52,289 bases of DNA from Aeromicrobium sp. (GTDB taxonomy: Bacteria; Actinomycetota; Actinomycetes; Propionibacteriales; Nocardioidaceae). The stretch is from assembly GCA_014377785.1 (NCBI GenBank), contig JACMOZ010000391.1:1-52289 (forward strand). The letters are read 5' to 3'. Below the pieces are notes generated by a model, which did no database searches, was not told the origin of the DNA, and saw only the letters and a program-made list of their open reading frames with translations. Shown in pieces: positions 36,956 through 48,111 of the stretch. The position numbers were made by a program, and so were the translations under genes. Numbering within the stretch: position 1 is the stretch's first letter; each line of letters opens with the position of its first letter.

Positions 36956-36980
36956 GTTTGGCGAACACTCGGGCGGGTAT
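36956..36980 (+). promoter_or_regulatory. SigF-type promoter of the DUF6131 gene
   Basis: GTTT and GGGTAT are separated by exactly 15 bp, matching the actinobacterial SigF consensus. The gene start at 37037 is 56 bp downstream. Confidence 0.6.
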
Positions 36981-37036
36981 TGCCTGTTTGTCGGCCGAAA
37001 CGTTCGGTTGCCAGACACGAGGAAGGAATGGATTCC

Positions 37037-37192
37037 ATGATTATTCTGGGCGTCATTCTGCTGGTATTGGGTGCACTGCTGAATATTTCGATTCTGTGGA
37101 CCATTGGAATCATCCTGATCGTCGTCGGGGCCGTTCTGTGGCTTCTTGGTTCAATGGGCCGTGCCGTGGGTCCGCGAAACCACTATTGGTAG
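37037..37192 (+). CDS. DUF6131-like small membrane peptide
   Basis: 51 residues from ATG 37037 (GGAAGGA nine bases upstream; an ATG at 37028 is too close to that site). Two hydrophobic helices (MIILGVILLVLGALL and IGIILIVVGAVLWLLGS) are followed by a short tail ending RNHYW. The pattern matches the DUF6131 family of actinobacterial stress peptides. It is probably expressed under the SigF-type promoter just upstream. Confidence 0.8.
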   Translation: MIILGVILLVLGALLNISILWTIGIILIVVGAVLWLLGSMGRAVGPRNHYW

Positions 37193-37211
37193 TCGATGGC
37201 CGCGCGCCGCG

Positions 37212-38306
37212 TCAGCGGGCAATCAGATCACGGGTCTCGCGTGCGATCTGTCGGTCTTCGCGTGCTTCGACGACGACGGTCCGGACGGCCGCCCCCTCAG
37301 TTGAGAGGTCGCGGTCGACCGGACCGCCGTCGTTGCGGCCGGCATCGATCGCCACCCCGAAGTAGGCCAGTCGCTGAGCCGCGAGCCGTCGTACCTGGGA
37401 CGAGTTCTCGCCGACGCCGCCGGTGAAAACGAGGACGTCGAGCCCTCCAGTCGAAGCGCTCATCGCGGCGATGCCCGCTGTGAGGCTGTGGAGGTAGACG
37501 TCGAGGGCAAGCAGCGCGTGCTCGTCGCCGAGATCCGCGGCGGCTTCGATCTCGCGCATGTCGCCGGTCCCGGCGAGGGCGGTGAGTCCGGAATGCCGCT
37601 CAAGTGCCGTGGCGACCTCGTGGGGTGAGAGATGCTCATGTTCCTCGAGCCAGAGCACCAGCCCTGGATCGACGCTGCCCGATCGCGTGGCCATAACGAG
37701 GCCTTCGAGCGGAGTGAAACCCATCGTCGTATCCACGCTGCGGCCGCCTAGCACGGCGGCGAGCGATGCCCCGGCACCGAGATGGCACGAAACGATGCGC
37801 AGGCCGGCCAGCTTGAGATCGAGCAATTGGGCCGCGCGCCGGGTTGCATAGGCATGGGACAACCCATGAAATCCGTAACGGCGGATTGCGTAGCGCTGCC
37901 TCCATTCCCGAGGCACGGCATAGGTGGAAGCGGCGGCGGGAATGGTCGTGTGGGAGGCGGTGTCGAAGCAGCCGACGGCGGTGATGTCAGGAAGTTGCGC
38001 CGTGACCGCGTCGAGTGCGGCAAGCGATTTCGGTTGGTGAAGCGGTGCGAGGTCGGTGAGGTCCTGCAGTTCTTGGCGCACATCGCCCTCGATCCGGACG
38101 GGACCGGTGAAGCGGGTGCCGCCGTGCACGATTCGGTGCCCAACCACTTCGGGAGTGGGCCAGCCTTGGAGAAGCTCGCTTAGGCGATCCATATCGAAAC
38201 CGTCCTGATCGGCTGGCAGGTCCGCTGACTGCTCTATGGCATCGGAGCCGTCAAGCAACCTGAGCTTCAGGCTCGAAGAACCGGCATTGACAACGAGAAC
38301 CCGCAT
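37212..38306 (-). CDS. ackA: Acetate kinase
   Basis: 364 residues, a little shorter than the usual ~400. Motifs: VVNAGSSSLK at the N-terminus (phosphate binding), GHRIVHGG, a substrate loop CFDTASHTTIP, GFHGLSHAYA, and FTGGVGENS near the end. It converts acetyl phosphate and ADP to acetate and ATP. The gene starts 3 bp after the phosphoketolase stop, so it takes the acetyl phosphate made by that enzyme. The pair forms a phosphoketolase shunt giving ATP without pyruvate. Confidence 0.93.
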   Translation of the reverse strand: MRVLVVNAGSSSLKLRLLDGSDAIEQSADLPADQDGFDMDRLSELLQGWPTPEVVGHRIVHGGTRFTGPVRIEGDVRQELQDLTDLAPLHQPKSLAALDAVTAQLPDITAVGCFDTASHTTIPAAASTYAVPREWRQRYAIRRYGFHGLSHAYATRRAAQLLDLKLAGLRIVSCHLGAGASLAAVLGGRSVDTTMGFTPLEGLVMATRSGSVDPGLVLWLEEHEHLSPHEVATALERHSGLTALAGTGDMREIEAAADLGDEHALLALDVYLHSLTAGIAAMSASTGGLDVLVFTGGVGENSSQVRRLAAQRLAYFGVAIDAGRNDGGPVDRDLSTEGAAVRTVVVEAREDRQIARETRDLIAR

Positions 38307-38309
38307 GAG

Positions 38310-40688
38310 TCAATCCCGTCCGGGCCAGGTCCAGTTGGCGATCGCAGGATCGTCCTCGCCGTGCTCGCGGGTGTAGGCGCGCGCCGACAAGCGAGCGTCT
38401 GACATCTGCTGCCGCAAGGTGGCGGCGTGGGACCCAAGGGAAGGAACCCTGTCGATGACGTCCATGACGAGGTGGAACCGGTCGAGCTCGTTCAGCATGA
38501 CCATGTCGAAGGGGGTAGTCGTGGTGCCTTCTTCCTTGTAACCGCGCACGTGGATGTTCCGGTGGTTATTGCGCCGGTAGGTCAATCTGTGTATGAGAGT
38601 CGGATAACCGTGGAAGGCGAAAACGACGGGTTTGTCCGTCGTGAACAACGCGTCGTAGTCCCGGTCGGCAAGCCCGTGCGGATGTTCGGCTTCGGGCTCC
38701 AGGCGCATCAGGTCGACGACATTGATGACCCTGACCTTCAAATCGGGCAGGTGTGTACGGAGCAAGTCAGCCGCAGCAACCGTTTCCAGCGTCGGGATGT
38801 CCCCGCAACAAGCGAGCACCACGTCCGGTTCACCCTCGTCATTGCTGGCCCAGGGCCAGATGCCCAGGCCGCGGGTGCAGTGCGCGATGGCCTCGTCGAC
38901 GCTGAGGTAGGTCAGGGCGGGCTGCTTGCCGGCGATGATCACATTGACGTAGTTGCGGCTGCGCAGACAATGGTCGGCAACCGACAGCAAAGTGTTGGTG
39001 TCCGGCGGCAGGTAGACACGGACGATCTCGGACTTCTTGTTGATCACATGGTCGATGAACCCGGGATCCTGGTGCGAGAAGCCGTTGTTGTCCTGGCGCC
39101 AGACATGCGAAGACAAGAGATAATTGAGGGAAGCGATGGGCGCGCGCCAAGGGATGCCGCGTGTCGTCTTCAACCACTTTGCGTGCTGATTGAACATCGA
39201 GTCGACGATGTGGATGAACCCTTCATAACAGTTGAAAAGGCCGTGCCGACCCGTCAACAGATAGCCTTCGAGCCAGCCCTGACACAAGTGTTCGGACAGC
39301 ACCTCCATGACGCGTCCGTCCGGGGCGAGATGATCGTCGCCGGGAATGAGGGTCGCATCCCAGGCCCTGTCGGTCTCGTCGAAGACACCGGAGAGCCGGT
39401 TCGAAACGGTTTCGTCGGGACCCATGAGGCGGAAAGATTCGGGGTTCCGGGCGATGACGCCAGCCAAGAACCCGCCGAGTACGCGGGTGGCTTCGCTCAT
39501 TTCCGCCGCAGGACGGTCGACCGCGACCCCATAGTCGCGAAAGTCGGGCATCACGAGATCGCGCAGGAGCAGCCCGCCATTGGTATGCGGATTGGCGCTC
39601 ATTCGCCGATTGCCGACGGGCGCGAGTGCCTGCAACTCGGGGATGAGTTTGCCGGATTCGTCGAAAAGTTCTTCGGGCCGATAACTGCGCATCCATTGCT
39701 CGAGAAGTTCACGATGCTCGGCGTTGGTGCGGGTTTCGGACAGCGGCACCTGGTGCGCTCGCCACGTGCCTTCGATCTTTTGCCCGTCGACCGTTTTGGG
39801 ACCGGTCCAGCCTTTCGGAGTGCGCAGGACGATCATCGGCCAGTCGGGCCGCTCCGATGACTGACCACTGCGGGCATCGCGTTGAATTGCTGCGATTTTG
39901 TCCAGCACCACGTCCAGTGTGGCGGCGAGCTGTTGATGCACCGCGGCAGGATCGTCGCCGGAGACAAAATACGGCTCATGGCCATAACCGCGCAAAAGCT
40001 GGGCCAACTCCTCCTCGGGTATGCGCGCGAGCACGGTCGGGTTGGCAATCTTGTAGCCATTCAGATGGAGTACGGGCAGCACCGCGCCGTCCGTGACCGG
40101 ATTGAGGAACTTGTTGGAGTGCCAACTGGCGGCGAGCGGACCGGTCTCGGCCTCTCCGTCGCCGGTCACGCACAGCGCCACCAGATCGGGGTTGTCGAAG
40201 ACGGCACCGTATGCGTGCACCAGCGCATACCCGAGTTCGCCGCCCTCGTGGATGGAACCGGGGGTCTCGGGTGCGACGTGGCTGGGGATGCCGCCGGGAA
40301 AGGAAACCTGCCGGAACAGTGATCGAAGACCGTCTTCGCCCTGGCGAACGGAGGAGTAGACCTCGGAATAGGTCTGATCCAGATAGGCGTTCGCCACCAG
40401 GCCCGGGCCGCCGTGACCGGGTCCGGCAATGTAGAGCACGTTGAGGTCGCGCTCCCTGATCACCCGGTTCATGTGCGCATACAGGAGGTTGAGGCCCGGT
40501 GTCGTGCCCCAATGGCCGAGCAATCGTGGCTTGACATGCTCGCTCAACAGCGGTTCCCGGAGCAACGGGTTGTCCATCAAATAAATTTGCCCGACTGACA
40601 GGTAGTTGGCGGCTCGCCAATACGCGTCGATCAGTTCAAGCTCTCGGGGATCGTAGTTCCGGTCCGGTTTGGGGGTCTTTCGTCTCAT
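38310..40688 (-). CDS. xfp: Xylulose-5-phosphate / fructose-6-phosphate phosphoketolase
   Basis: 792 residues, the normal family size, from ATG 40688 with GAGGAG eight bases upstream; a longer frame to 40973 lacks support. ThDP enzyme that cleaves xylulose-5-P (and perhaps fructose-6-P) to acetyl phosphate plus an aldose phosphate. Motifs in order: [42 protein letters not shown], the ThDP block [15 protein letters not shown] and NGYKIANPT. The C-terminal region has [13 protein letters not shown] and the [15 protein letters not shown] transketolase-like end. Co-transcribed with ackA. Confidence 0.95.
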   Translation of the reverse strand: MRRKTPKPDRNYDPRELELIDAYWRAANYLSVGQIYLMDNPLLREPLLSEHVKPRLLGHWGTTPGLNLLYAHMNRVIRERDLNVLYIAGPGHGGPGLVANAYLDQTYSEVYSSVRQGEDGLRSLFRQVSFPGGIPSHVAPETPGSIHEGGELGYALVHAYGAVFDNPDLVALCVTGDGEAETGPLAASWHSNKFLNPVTDGAVLPVLHLNGYKIANPTVLARIPEEELAQLLRGYGHEPYFVSGDDPAAVHQQLAATLDVVLDKIAAIQRDARSGQSSERPDWPMIVLRTPKGWTGPKTVDGQKIEGTWRAHQVPLSETRTNAEHRELLEQWMRSYRPEELFDESGKLIPELQALAPVGNRRMSANPHTNGGLLLRDLVMPDFRDYGVAVDRPAAEMSEATRVLGGFLAGVIARNPESFRLMGPDETVSNRLSGVFDETDRAWDATLIPGDDHLAPDGRVMEVLSEHLCQGWLEGYLLTGRHGLFNCYEGFIHIVDSMFNQHAKWLKTTRGIPWRAPIASLNYLLSSHVWRQDNNGFSHQDPGFIDHVINKKSEIVRVYLPPDTNTLLSVADHCLRSRNYVNVIIAGKQPALTYLSVDEAIAHCTRGLGIWPWASNDEGEPDVVLACCGDIPTLETVAAADLLRTHLPDLKVRVINVVDLMRLEPEAEHPHGLADRDYDALFTTDKPVVFAFHGYPTLIHRLTYRRNNHRNIHVRGYKEEGTTTTPFDMVMLNELDRFHLVMDVIDRVPSLGSHAATLRQQMSDARLSARAYTREHGEDDPAIANWTWPGRD

Positions 40689-40866
40689 AGCTCGGCTCCT
40701 CGCAAGGCTTTCAGCCCCACCAACCTGAGGGGCACGCCTCCGCGTCATCGAGTCTGCCACTGTGTGGTTGTTCGGCAACAGCGGCGAAGGTCCCAAACAC
40801 TGACCTCGGTTAAACATCGGCCCCACGGTGCACATAGCCTCGGACCCAACCACAAGAGGAGTACTT

Positions 40867-41964
40867 ATGTCGCAGACCGTACGGGGTGTCATTGCCCGGG
40901 CCAAGGGTGAACCGGTGACTGTTGAGAACATCATCATTCCCGACCCAGGTCCCGGTGAAGTTGTTGTCGACATTGAGGCTTGCGGGGTGTGCCATACCGA
41001 TCTGCATTATCGCGAGGGCGGCATCAATGACGAGTTCCCGTTCCTGTTGGGTCATGAGGCCGCGGGCATCGTCGAGGCGATTGGCGCTGGCGTGACCGAG
41101 GTCGCGGTCGGTGACTTCGTGGTGCTGAACTGGCGGGCCGTATGCGGCCAGTGCCGGGCTTGTCTGCGTGGCCGGCCTTGGTATTGCTTCAACACCCACA
41201 ACGCGAAACAGAAAATGACGCTCGAGGACGGCACGGAGTTGTCGGCGGCCCTGGGGATCGGCGCGTTTGCCGACAAGACTCTTGTCGCCGCAGGTCAGTG
41301 CACCAAGGTCGACCCTGAGGCGTCAGCGGCGGCGGTCGGTCTGCTCGGTTGCGGGATCATGGCCGGTCTCGGTGCGGCGATCAACACCGGCAACGTTGGC
41401 CGTGGGGACACGGTCGCCGTCATCGGTTGCGGAGGTGTCGGCAATGCGGCGATCGCCGGCGCGACACTCGCCAATGCGGCCAAAATTATTGCCGTCGACG
41501 TCGACGAAAGCAAACTCGGTTGGGCCAAAGGTATGGGTGCCACGCATACGGTCAACGCAAGCGAAGGCGATGTTGTTGAGGCGATCCGGAACCTGACCGG
41601 TGGTTTCGGTGCCGACGTGGTGATCGATGCGGTTGGCCGTCCCGAGACGTGGAAGCAAGCATTTTATGCACGCGACCTGGCCGGCACGGTGGTCCTGGTT
41701 GGCGTGCCCACACCCGAGATGACCCTGGAGATGCCGTTCCTGGACTTCTTCTCACGTGGTGGTTCGCTCAAGTCGAGTTGGTATGGCGATTGCCTGCCCA
41801 GCCGGGACTTCCCGATGCTCGTCGACCTCTATCAGCAGGGGCGTCTCGATCTGGACGCGTTCATCACCGAGAAGATCGGCATCAATGATGTTGAGGCCGC
41901 CTTCGACAAGATGCACCGAGGCGAGGTCCTGCGCTCAGTGGTCATTTTAGGGGTCTCGCCATGA
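40867..41964 (+). CDS. S-(hydroxymethyl)mycothiol dehydrogenase-type Zn alcohol dehydrogenase
   Basis: 365 residues, AGAGGAG before ATG 40867. Catalytic zinc site: [10 protein letters not shown] and GHEAAG. Structural zinc cysteines: [18 protein letters not shown] site: GCGGVGNAA. The overall sequence matches the mycothiol-dependent formaldehyde dehydrogenase group (MscR) of actinobacteria, which oxidises the formaldehyde-mycothiol adduct. The stop overlaps the metallo-hydrolase start (ATGA), a pairing common in actinobacteria. A broader alcohol dehydrogenase role is possible. Confidence 0.85.
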   Translation: MSQTVRGVIARAKGEPVTVENIIIPDPGPGEVVVDIEACGVCHTDLHYREGGINDEFPFLLGHEAAGIVEAIGAGVTEVAVGDFVVLNWRAVCGQCRACLRGRPWYCFNTHNAKQKMTLEDGTELSAALGIGAFADKTLVAAGQCTKVDPEASAAAVGLLGCGIMAGLGAAINTGNVGRGDTVAVIGCGGVGNAAIAGATLANAAKIIAVDVDESKLGWAKGMGATHTVNASEGDVVEAIRNLTGGFGADVVIDAVGRPETWKQAFYARDLAGTVVLVGVPTPEMTLEMPFLDFFSRGGSLKSSWYGDCLPSRDFPMLVDLYQQGRLDLDAFITEKIGINDVEAAFDKMHRGEVLRSVVILGVSP

Positions 41965-42599
41965 GCGCAGCGAATAGGGGAGGGACCGCGCGCATCGAGA
42001 AGGTCGTGACGTCGGGCCAGTTCTGCCTTGACGGTGGTTGCTGGGATGTCGACAACAATGTGTGGCTCATTGGTGATGACAGCGACGTTCTGGTCATCGA
42101 TGCACCCCATGAGGCGGCACCCATCATCGACGCCATTGCGGGGCGCAACGTGGTGGCGATTGTCCTGACTCATGGGCACAACGACCACATCAACGCCGCA
42201 GTCGACCTGGCAACAGCGACCGGCGCACCGATCTGGTTCCCACCCCAAGACCGGATGCTGTGGGATGAGATCCACGAAAAGGGACCGGACCACGACCTGG
42301 TCGACGGCACCGAATTCGTGATCACCGGCGTCACTCTTCGCGCGATTCATACGCCTGGCCATTCACCGGGCAGCACCTGCTTGTATGCGGCCGAACTCGG
42401 CACGGTCTTCAGCGGGGACACATTGTTTAACGGCGGACCGGGCGCCACCGGACGGTCATACAGCAACTACGACACCATCATCGAGTCGATCCGTACGTCC
42501 TTGCTGACATTGCCGGCCGACACGATCGTGAGAACCGGCCACGGCGACGACACCACCATTGCAGCGGAGAAGACAAATCTGGACGCGGCCGCAGGTTGA
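41961..42599 (+). CDS. MBL-fold metallo-hydrolase linked to formaldehyde dehydrogenase
   Basis: 212 residues. The metal motif THGHNDH is present, then [10 protein letters not shown] (third His), SGDTLF and the late His in TGHGDDT. This is the glyoxalase II-like hydrolase found downstream of mycothiol-dependent formaldehyde dehydrogenase; it may hydrolyse the formyl-mycothiol thioester to formate. The start overlaps the dehydrogenase stop by four bases. Substrate is inferred from context only. Confidence 0.85.
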   Translation: MSAANRGGTARIEKVVTSGQFCLDGGCWDVDNNVWLIGDDSDVLVIDAPHEAAPIIDAIAGRNVVAIVLTHGHNDHINAAVDLATATGAPIWFPPQDRMLWDEIHEKGPDHDLVDGTEFVITGVTLRAIHTPGHSPGSTCLYAAELGTVFSGDTLFNGGPGATGRSYSNYDTIIESIRTSLLTLPADTIVRTGHGDDTTIAAEKTNLDAAAG

Positions 42600-42630
42600 G
42601 GAGAACTCTTCTTCCAGCGGTAGGCGCCGC

Positions 42631-45336
42631 TTACGAGATGTCGCTCAGCAGATGCCCTCGTTCGGCGCGGCGACGACGCTGCTCGTCGGGATCGGGCACG
42701 GGCACTGCGGCGATGAGTCGCTTGGTGTATTCGTCGCGGGGACTGCCGAGCACCTGTTCACGGCCACCGACCTCAACGATTTTGCCGTTCTGCATCACCG
42801 CGACGCGGTTGGCGAGCGAATCGACGACCGCTAAATCGTGACTGATGAACAGGCAGGCGAACTGCAAGCGTTGTTGGAGTCCCTTGACCAGCCCCATCCC
42901 TCTGGCCAGCACCGATACGTCGAGAGCCGACGTCGGCTCGTCGGCGATCAACAAATCGGGCCCGAGCGCGAGCGCCCGGGCGAGGCTGACGCGCTGCCGC
43001 TGCCCGCCAGAGAGTTCGTGCGAAAATCGCTCGGCATAACCGCCGGGCAACTCGACGCTTTCCAGCAGGGACCGCACCTTTGCATCGAGTTCCTTGCCGC
43101 GCAGAGGTGACTGCGTGCGGAGGGGCTCGCCGATGCATTGGCCGATCGTCATCCGCGGATTGAGAGATGACGCCGGATCCTGGAAGACAAAACCGAATCG
43201 TGCGCGCAACGGTCGCAATTGACGGTCCGAGAGCCCCGAAATCTCCTGGCCGTCGACCCGGATGAGCCCGCTTGTCGGTTGTTGGAGTCCGACCGTCGTA
43301 CGACCAATCGTCGACTTACCCGAACCGGACTCTCCGACGAGGCCGAGAACTTCGCCGCGACGGACCTCGAGACTGACGTGATTGACAGCGCGGAATGTCG
43401 GCTGGCCGAATGACCCGGGGAAGTCCACGACAAGGTCTTCGATCGACAGCACGACCTCGTTGTCGTTGACCTGGCCCGGCCCATTTTCCTGGCCAAGATG
43501 GGGTACGGCTGCGAGTAGACGCTTCGTGTATGGATGTTGTGGCATCTTGAACAACGTGCCGGCTTCGGCTTCCTCCACGACCTTGCCGCGATACATGACG
43601 ACGACGCGGTCGGCCATGTCGGCGACGACACCCATGTTGTGGGTGATGAGCACGATCGCGGTGCCGAGGCGATCGCGAAGCGACAGCAGCAGTTCGAGGA
43701 TGGCCGCCTGGACCGTCACATCGAGAGCCGTTGTCGGCTCGTCGGCGATGATGACATCGGGGTCGCACGAGATCGCCATGGCGATGACGACGCGTTGCTT
43801 CTGTCCACCGGACAACTGATGCGGGTAGTAGTCGACGCGTCTCGTCGGATCCGGTAGTCCCACCAACTCGAGCAACTCGATGGCGCGGGCGCGGGCCTCC
43901 TTTTTGGTCATCTCGCCGTGGGCGCGGGGCCCCTCAATGAGTTGCCAGCCAACCGTGTAGACGGGGTTCAGCGCCGTCGACGGCTCCTGGAAGATCATCG
44001 ACACCTGATCGCCACGGATCGGACGGAGCTGGCTGTTGCTCATGCCGAGGAGCTCGCGGCCACCGAGTTTGGCCGAGCCGCCGACGTGTGAGGTCGACGG
44101 AAGAAGACCGAGGATGGCGCGTGAACTTACCGACTTGCCCGAACCGGACTCGCCGACGACGGCCACGACTTCGCCCGGAGCGACGTCGAAACTCACGCCA
44201 TTGACGGCATTGACGACCCCGCCGTCGGTCTGGAATGCCACCGACAAGTTGGAGAGCGAGAGGGTCGCGACGCGCTTAACGTCCTTCGCAGCCGCTGATT
44301 GAGGTGCGAGTTTGCGAGCCTCGAAATCAAGGCGTTCGTGGTTTCGACTCTTCGACGGGCTCAGGACAGGGGCTTGATCCGCATCGTTGTGCACCTCAAC
44401 CTGTGCCTCTTCGAAGCCTGCGATGACCTCTTCTTCATCGGCCGATGTCGTCTCGCTGCCGCGGGTGCGCAGCAGCGGATTGAGGATGTCGTTGAGACTC
44501 TCACCGACCAGGGTTGTGCCCAACACGATCAGCACGATGGCCAAACCCGGATAGACGCCGGTCCACCAGATGCCGGAGGAGGCATCGGGCATTGCCTTGT
44601 TGAGGTCATAACCCCATTCGGCCGCGGCCGAAGGCTCGATGCCGAAGCCCAAAAACCCGAGGCCGGCGAGAGTCAGGATCGCCTCGGAGGCGTTGAGAGT
44701 GCCGATGACAGGCAGCGACTGTGACACGTTGGCAAAGATGTGTTTGAACAGGATGCGCGGCGTTCGGACGCCGACAACACGGGCCGAGTCGACATAGGGC
44801 TCCACCTTGACCGCGAGCGTGGCATTGCGGATGACGCGGAAATACTGCGGAATGAACACGACGGTGATCGAGATTGCCGCGGCCATGATGCCGCCGAAGG
44901 CGCCGCTGTTGCCGCCGGACAAGACTATCGCGACGACGATGGCAAGGAGGAGGGACGGGAACGAATAGAGCGCGTCCATGATCAGGACGAGAACCCGGTC
45001 GAGCCAGCCACCGAGATAACCCGATATCAAGCCGAGCGGAACGCCGATCACGCCCGACAGCACGACGGCGAGCACTATGACAATGACGGCTGTACGGGTG
45101 CCGAAGATGACGCGTGACAAGACGTCGGTGCCGCCGACGGTGGTGCCGAACCAATGCGCCGCCGACGGTGCCTGCTGGGTCCCGAAGATGACGCCATTGG
45201 CCCGATCGTCATTGGAATCATAAGGCGCGATCCACGGCGCGAAGATGGCGATGAGGATGAACGCGGCGACCATGATGAAGCCGAGCAACAGCATGAATCG
45301 TTGCAAACCGTGACTTGAACGAATGATCGAAAGCAT
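42631..45336 (-). CDS. Fused ABC transporter protein: permease plus two ATPase domains
   Basis: 901 residues combining three proteins that are normally separate in peptide importers. Residues ~1-300 are a DppC-type permease with about six helices and the EAA-like loop ([22 protein letters not shown]). A charged linker (about 300-350) follows. Two ATPase domains come next, each with Walker A ([24 protein letters not shown]), signature ([16 protein letters not shown]) and Walker B ([26 protein letters not shown]). The downstream convergent gene is the metallo-hydrolase. It shares one base with the DppB-type permease stop (TGATG), so the operon is coupled. Likely imports peptides or related solutes. 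Confidence 0.9.
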   Translation of the reverse strand: MLSIIRSSHGLQRFMLLLGFIMVAAFILIAIFAPWIAPYDSNDDRANGVIFGTQQAPSAAHWFGTTVGGTDVLSRVIFGTRTAVIVIVLAVVLSGVIGVPLGLISGYLGGWLDRVLVLIMDALYSFPSLLLAIVVAIVLSGGNSGAFGGIMAAAISITVVFIPQYFRVIRNATLAVKVEPYVDSARVVGVRTPRILFKHIFANVSQSLPVIGTLNASEAILTLAGLGFLGFGIEPSAAAEWGYDLNKAMPDASSGIWWTGVYPGLAIVLIVLGTTLVGESLNDILNPLLRTRGSETTSADEEEVIAGFEEAQVEVHNDADQAPVLSPSKSRNHERLDFEARKLAPQSAAAKDVKRVATLSLSNLSVAFQTDGGVVNAVNGVSFDVAPGEVVAVVGESGSGKSVSSRAILGLLPSTSHVGGSAKLGGRELLGMSNSQLRPIRGDQVSMIFQEPSTALNPVYTVGWQLIEGPRAHGEMTKKEARARAIELLELVGLPDPTRRVDYYPHQLSGGQKQRVVIAMAISCDPDVIIADEPTTALDVTVQAAILELLLSLRDRLGTAIVLITHNMGVVADMADRVVVMYRGKVVEEAEAGTLFKMPQHPYTKRLLAAVPHLGQENGPGQVNDNEVVLSIEDLVVDFPGSFGQPTFRAVNHVSLEVRRGEVLGLVGESGSGKSTIGRTTVGLQQPTSGLIRVDGQEISGLSDRQLRPLRARFGFVFQDPASSLNPRMTIGQCIGEPLRTQSPLRGKELDAKVRSLLESVELPGGYAERFSHELSGGQRQRVSLARALALGPDLLIADEPTSALDVSVLARGMGLVKGLQQRLQFACLFISHDLAVVDSLANRVAVMQNGKIVEVGGREQVLGSPRDEYTKRLIAAVPVPDPDEQRRRRAERGHLLSDIS

Positions 45337-46424
45337 CAGAACCTCACCCGGGGGTCGACGAAGGCGACAACGACGTCGATCAGGAAGCTCGTCACGGCGA
45401 CGATGAGCGCGAGCAAAGTGACGATGCCCTGGACGGCGAGGAAGTCTCGGCGAATGAGATATTCAGCCAGTTGATAACCGAGTCCCTTCCACTCGAAGGT
45501 CGTCTCGGTGAGGATCGCCCCGCCGAGTAGCAGGGCTATCTGCATTCCCATCACGGTGACGACCGGCACGAGGGCGTTGCGGAAAGCGTGTTTGTTCATC
45601 ACGCGGCGCTCGCTGACGCCGCGGGCCCGGGCCGCGGTGACGTAGTCCATTCGCATCGTCTGCAGGAGGTTCACCCGGATCAGGCGAAGGAATACACCGC
45701 CGGTGAGCAGGCCCAACGCGATCGCCGGAAGCATGGCGTGCTTGAGCACATCGCCGATATAACTGGGATCGCCATACAAGATGGCGTCGATGATCATGAT
45801 GTTGGTTTTGGGACTGACATCCTGGAGGGCAAGTTCGGTGCCGATCGATGCGCGGCCCGATGACGGCCAGCCGAATGGCGTGAAGGCCAGCTTGAGCAGG
45901 AGTCCGACGAAGAAGACCGGTGCGGCGTACACCAGGATCGCGAACAGCCGAAGCAGGACGTCCGGGAGGCGGTCGCGGTAGCGCGCGGCGAGGCGGCCGA
46001 GCGGCAGGCCGACGGCAAATGCAACGAGAAGCGACCAGAATGAAAGTTCGAGGGTGGCCGCACCGTTCTCGATCAGGATGCTGGACACGGACCGGTTGTC
46101 GGTGAGTGTCCGGCCGAAATCACCCTGGAAAAGGCCACTGAGGTATTCCCAGTACTGTGTCAGAATCGGCCGGTCCAGGCCGGCCGCCGCCTTGCGTTCG
46201 GCAATCTGTTCTGGGCCGAGGCGACCGCCCAGCGCCGCGGATATCGGGTCACCGATGACCCGCATCAGCAGGAAAACCATCGTCACAAGGACCCACATCA
46301 TCGGGATGATGAGAGCGAGTCGCACCAGCAGATAGCGGGCAAGGGGACTCAGTCGCCCGCCCGCCTTTGCGGGTCTGTGTGGGGGTTCTGCTGGGGCAAG
46401 GGTTTCTGCAGTCGCCATCGGCAT
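45336..46424 (-). CDS. Peptide-type ABC transporter permease (DppB-like)
   Basis: 362 residues with a ~25-residue polar N-terminus and about six membrane helices. Typical DppB features are the first helix and loop (LLVRLALIIPMMWVLVTMVFLLMRVIGDP), the FGRTLTDNRSVSS loop and the EAA region (RARGVSERRVMNKHAFRNALVPV). It forms the translocation pore with the permease domain of the fused protein encoded next. A binding protein gene precedes it, separated by a stem-loop. Confidence 0.92.
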   Translation of the reverse strand: MPMATAETLAPAEPPHRPAKAGGRLSPLARYLLVRLALIIPMMWVLVTMVFLLMRVIGDPISAALGGRLGPEQIAERKAAAGLDRPILTQYWEYLSGLFQGDFGRTLTDNRSVSSILIENGAATLELSFWSLLVAFAVGLPLGRLAARYRDRLPDVLLRLFAILVYAAPVFFVGLLLKLAFTPFGWPSSGRASIGTELALQDVSPKTNIMIIDAILYGDPSYIGDVLKHAMLPAIALGLLTGGVFLRLIRVNLLQTMRMDYVTAARARGVSERRVMNKHAFRNALVPVVTVMGMQIALLLGGAILTETTFEWKGLGYQLAEYLIRRDFLAVQGIVTLLALIVAVTSFLIDVVVAFVDPRVRF

Positions 46425-46453
46425 CTATTTCTGTGATCAGGTTCTATGGGGAA

Positions 46454-46481
46454 GGCGGGCCCGGCATTTGCCGAACCCGCC
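46454..46481 (-). terminator. Intra-operon stem-loop between binding protein and permease genes
   Basis: GGCGGG and CCCGCC arms with an inner GGC/GCC pair form a GC-rich hairpin directly after the binding-protein stop. No T run is seen, so partial termination or mRNA protection favouring the binding protein is likely. Confidence 0.45.
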
Positions 46482-46503
46482 TCCTCAACTGGTAGTGAAC
46501 CGT

Positions 46504-48111
46504 TCAGCCCTTCGACAGCGACGTGAATCGGAACTTGAAGGACGCATCAAGAGTCTTTTCGACACCTGAGATGTTGTCCCGGCTGACGGCAACCTGCGAA
46601 CCCGTCAACAGCGGCAGGAACGGGATCTCGGCCGCGAGCCGGTCTTGGACTTTCTTCAACGACGCTTCCCGCGAGACCGGATCGCCGTCAGTTCGCTCAC
46701 TGTCGAGCATCTTCGTCATGGTCGGGTCGGACCATTCTGAGTTGGCCTCGTTGTAGTGCGACTTCGTGAAGTTGGCCGGCGTAAGGAACGGCGACAGGTA
46801 ATTGTCGGGGTCCGGGAAGTCTGGGAACCAGCCCAGCTGGAACACAGGGTAGGCATCAGCCTTGGACTCTTCCTGATAGGTAGTCCATTCGGTCGACTGG
46901 AGGTCGATCTTGAAAAGCCCGGATGCCTCAAGCTGGCGCTTGATCGCGTTGTACTCCTGGTCAGAACTCGAACCGTAATGATCGGGGTTGTATTGCAACG
47001 CGATGGTGACCGGAGCCGTGACTCCGGCGTCTGTGAGGAACTTCGCGGCAGCCGCCTTGTCGGGCTTTTCGCCGTAGGCGTCCTTGAACGACTCGGTCGC
47101 GCCGACCTGTCCTTCGGGGACCATCGAATAGGCTGACGTGAATGTGTTCTTGTAGACCTGCGTCGCCAACTCCTGGCGATCGATCGATGAAGCGACCGCC
47201 TTGCGGATGGCCAACTTCTGCTCGTTGTCATCGCCGGGCATCGTCTTCAGGTTGAACACCATATAGCGGAGTTCGCCGCCCGCACCCGTATGGACCTTGA
47301 CGCCATCGGACGTCTCCAAGTCGGCGATATCTGTCGGCGACAGTGAGCGGAACGCCACGTCGATGTCACCGTTCTTGATGTCAAGCTTCAGGTTTTCCGG
47401 CTTCGCGTAGTACTTCATAGTGATGGATTGTTCTTCGGCCTCACCGTAGGCGCCCTGATAATCGGGGTTGGCCTTGAACTCGGCAAGTTGGTTCTTGCTG
47501 TACTTGGAGATTGTGTAAGGACCGGAGAAGCCGTTGGCCTTGACGGCAGCTTCGTCGTCCAGGACCTTGTCGGCCGGGTAGGTTTTCTCATCGACGATCG
47601 GTCCGGCGGAGGTCACGAGGATCTGCGGGAACGTCTGGTCATTGGCGGCATTGAGTGTGAAGACGACAGTCTTGTCGTCCTTGGCCTCAACCGACTTCAT
47701 CGCGCCGAGCAAGGACGACGGACCGCTGGGATCTTCGATCGTGACGATGCGGTTGAAGGAGAACGCCACATCCGAAGCCGTCAGAGCGTTGCCATTGGCG
47801 AACTTCAGACCATCCTTGATTGTGCAGGTGTATTCAGTCGGCTGGGTGAAGTCACACTTCGATGCCGCATCCGGGGTCAGCGTCGTACTGCCTTCGGGAA
47901 AGTTCAGCAAGTACTGGTAGACCTGCGTCTGGACGTTGAGCGAACCGTTGTCGTATGAGCCGGCAGGGTCAATCGAGACAACCTTGTCGGTCGTGCCGAC
48001 GATCATTCCCACGCCCGCATTGGAAGTTTTGCCCGAACCGCATGCCGTGAGCGCCATGCCCACGAGTGCCGTACTGGCGAGGAGTACGGCCCCTCGACGG
48101 ATTTGCTTCAT
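46504..48111 (-). CDS. Solute-binding lipoprotein, family 5 (peptide type)
   Basis: 535 residues; AGGAGAACA before the ATG. The lipobox LTAC (Cys24) anchors it outside the membrane. The family 5 signature region (GLKFANGNALTASDVAFSFNRIVT) and the late PDFPDPDNYLSPFL are present. It captures the substrate for the DppB/fused permease system encoded downstream on the same strand. Substrate (oligopeptide, or another family-5 ligand) cannot be told. Confidence 0.9.
   Translation of the reverse strand: MKQIRRGAVLLASTALVGMALTACGSGKTSNAGVGMIVGTTDKVVSIDPAGSYDNGSLNVQTQVYQYLLNFPEGSTTLTPDAASKCDFTQPTEYTCTIKDGLKFANGNALTASDVAFSFNRIVTIEDPSGPSSLLGAMKSVEAKDDKTVVFTLNAANDQTFPQILVTSAGPIVDEKTYPADKVLDDEAAVKANGFSGPYTISKYSKNQLAEFKANPDYQGAYGEAEEQSITMKYYAKPENLKLDIKNGDIDVAFRSLSPTDIADLETSDGVKVHTGAGGELRYMVFNLKTMPGDDNEQKLAIRKAVASSIDRQELATQVYKNTFTSAYSMVPEGQVGATESFKDAYGEKPDKAAAAKFLTDAGVTAPVTIALQYNPDHYGSSSDQEYNAIKRQLEASGLFKIDLQSTEWTTYQEESKADAYPVFQLGWFPDFPDPDNYLSPFLTPANFTKSHYNEANSEWSDPTMTKMLDSERTDGDPVSREASLKKVQDRLAAEIPFLPLLTGSQVAVSRDNISGVEKTLDASFKFRFTSLSKG

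Noticed and set aside
37021..37036. ATG at 37028 as start of the DUF6131 peptide
   Set aside because: It directly abuts the Shine-Dalgarno GGAAGGA with no spacer; ATG 37037 is correctly spaced.
38427..39860. 477-codon forward frame inside the phosphoketolase gene
   Set aside because: Antisense shadow of a well-conserved enzyme; product lacks any recognisable domain.
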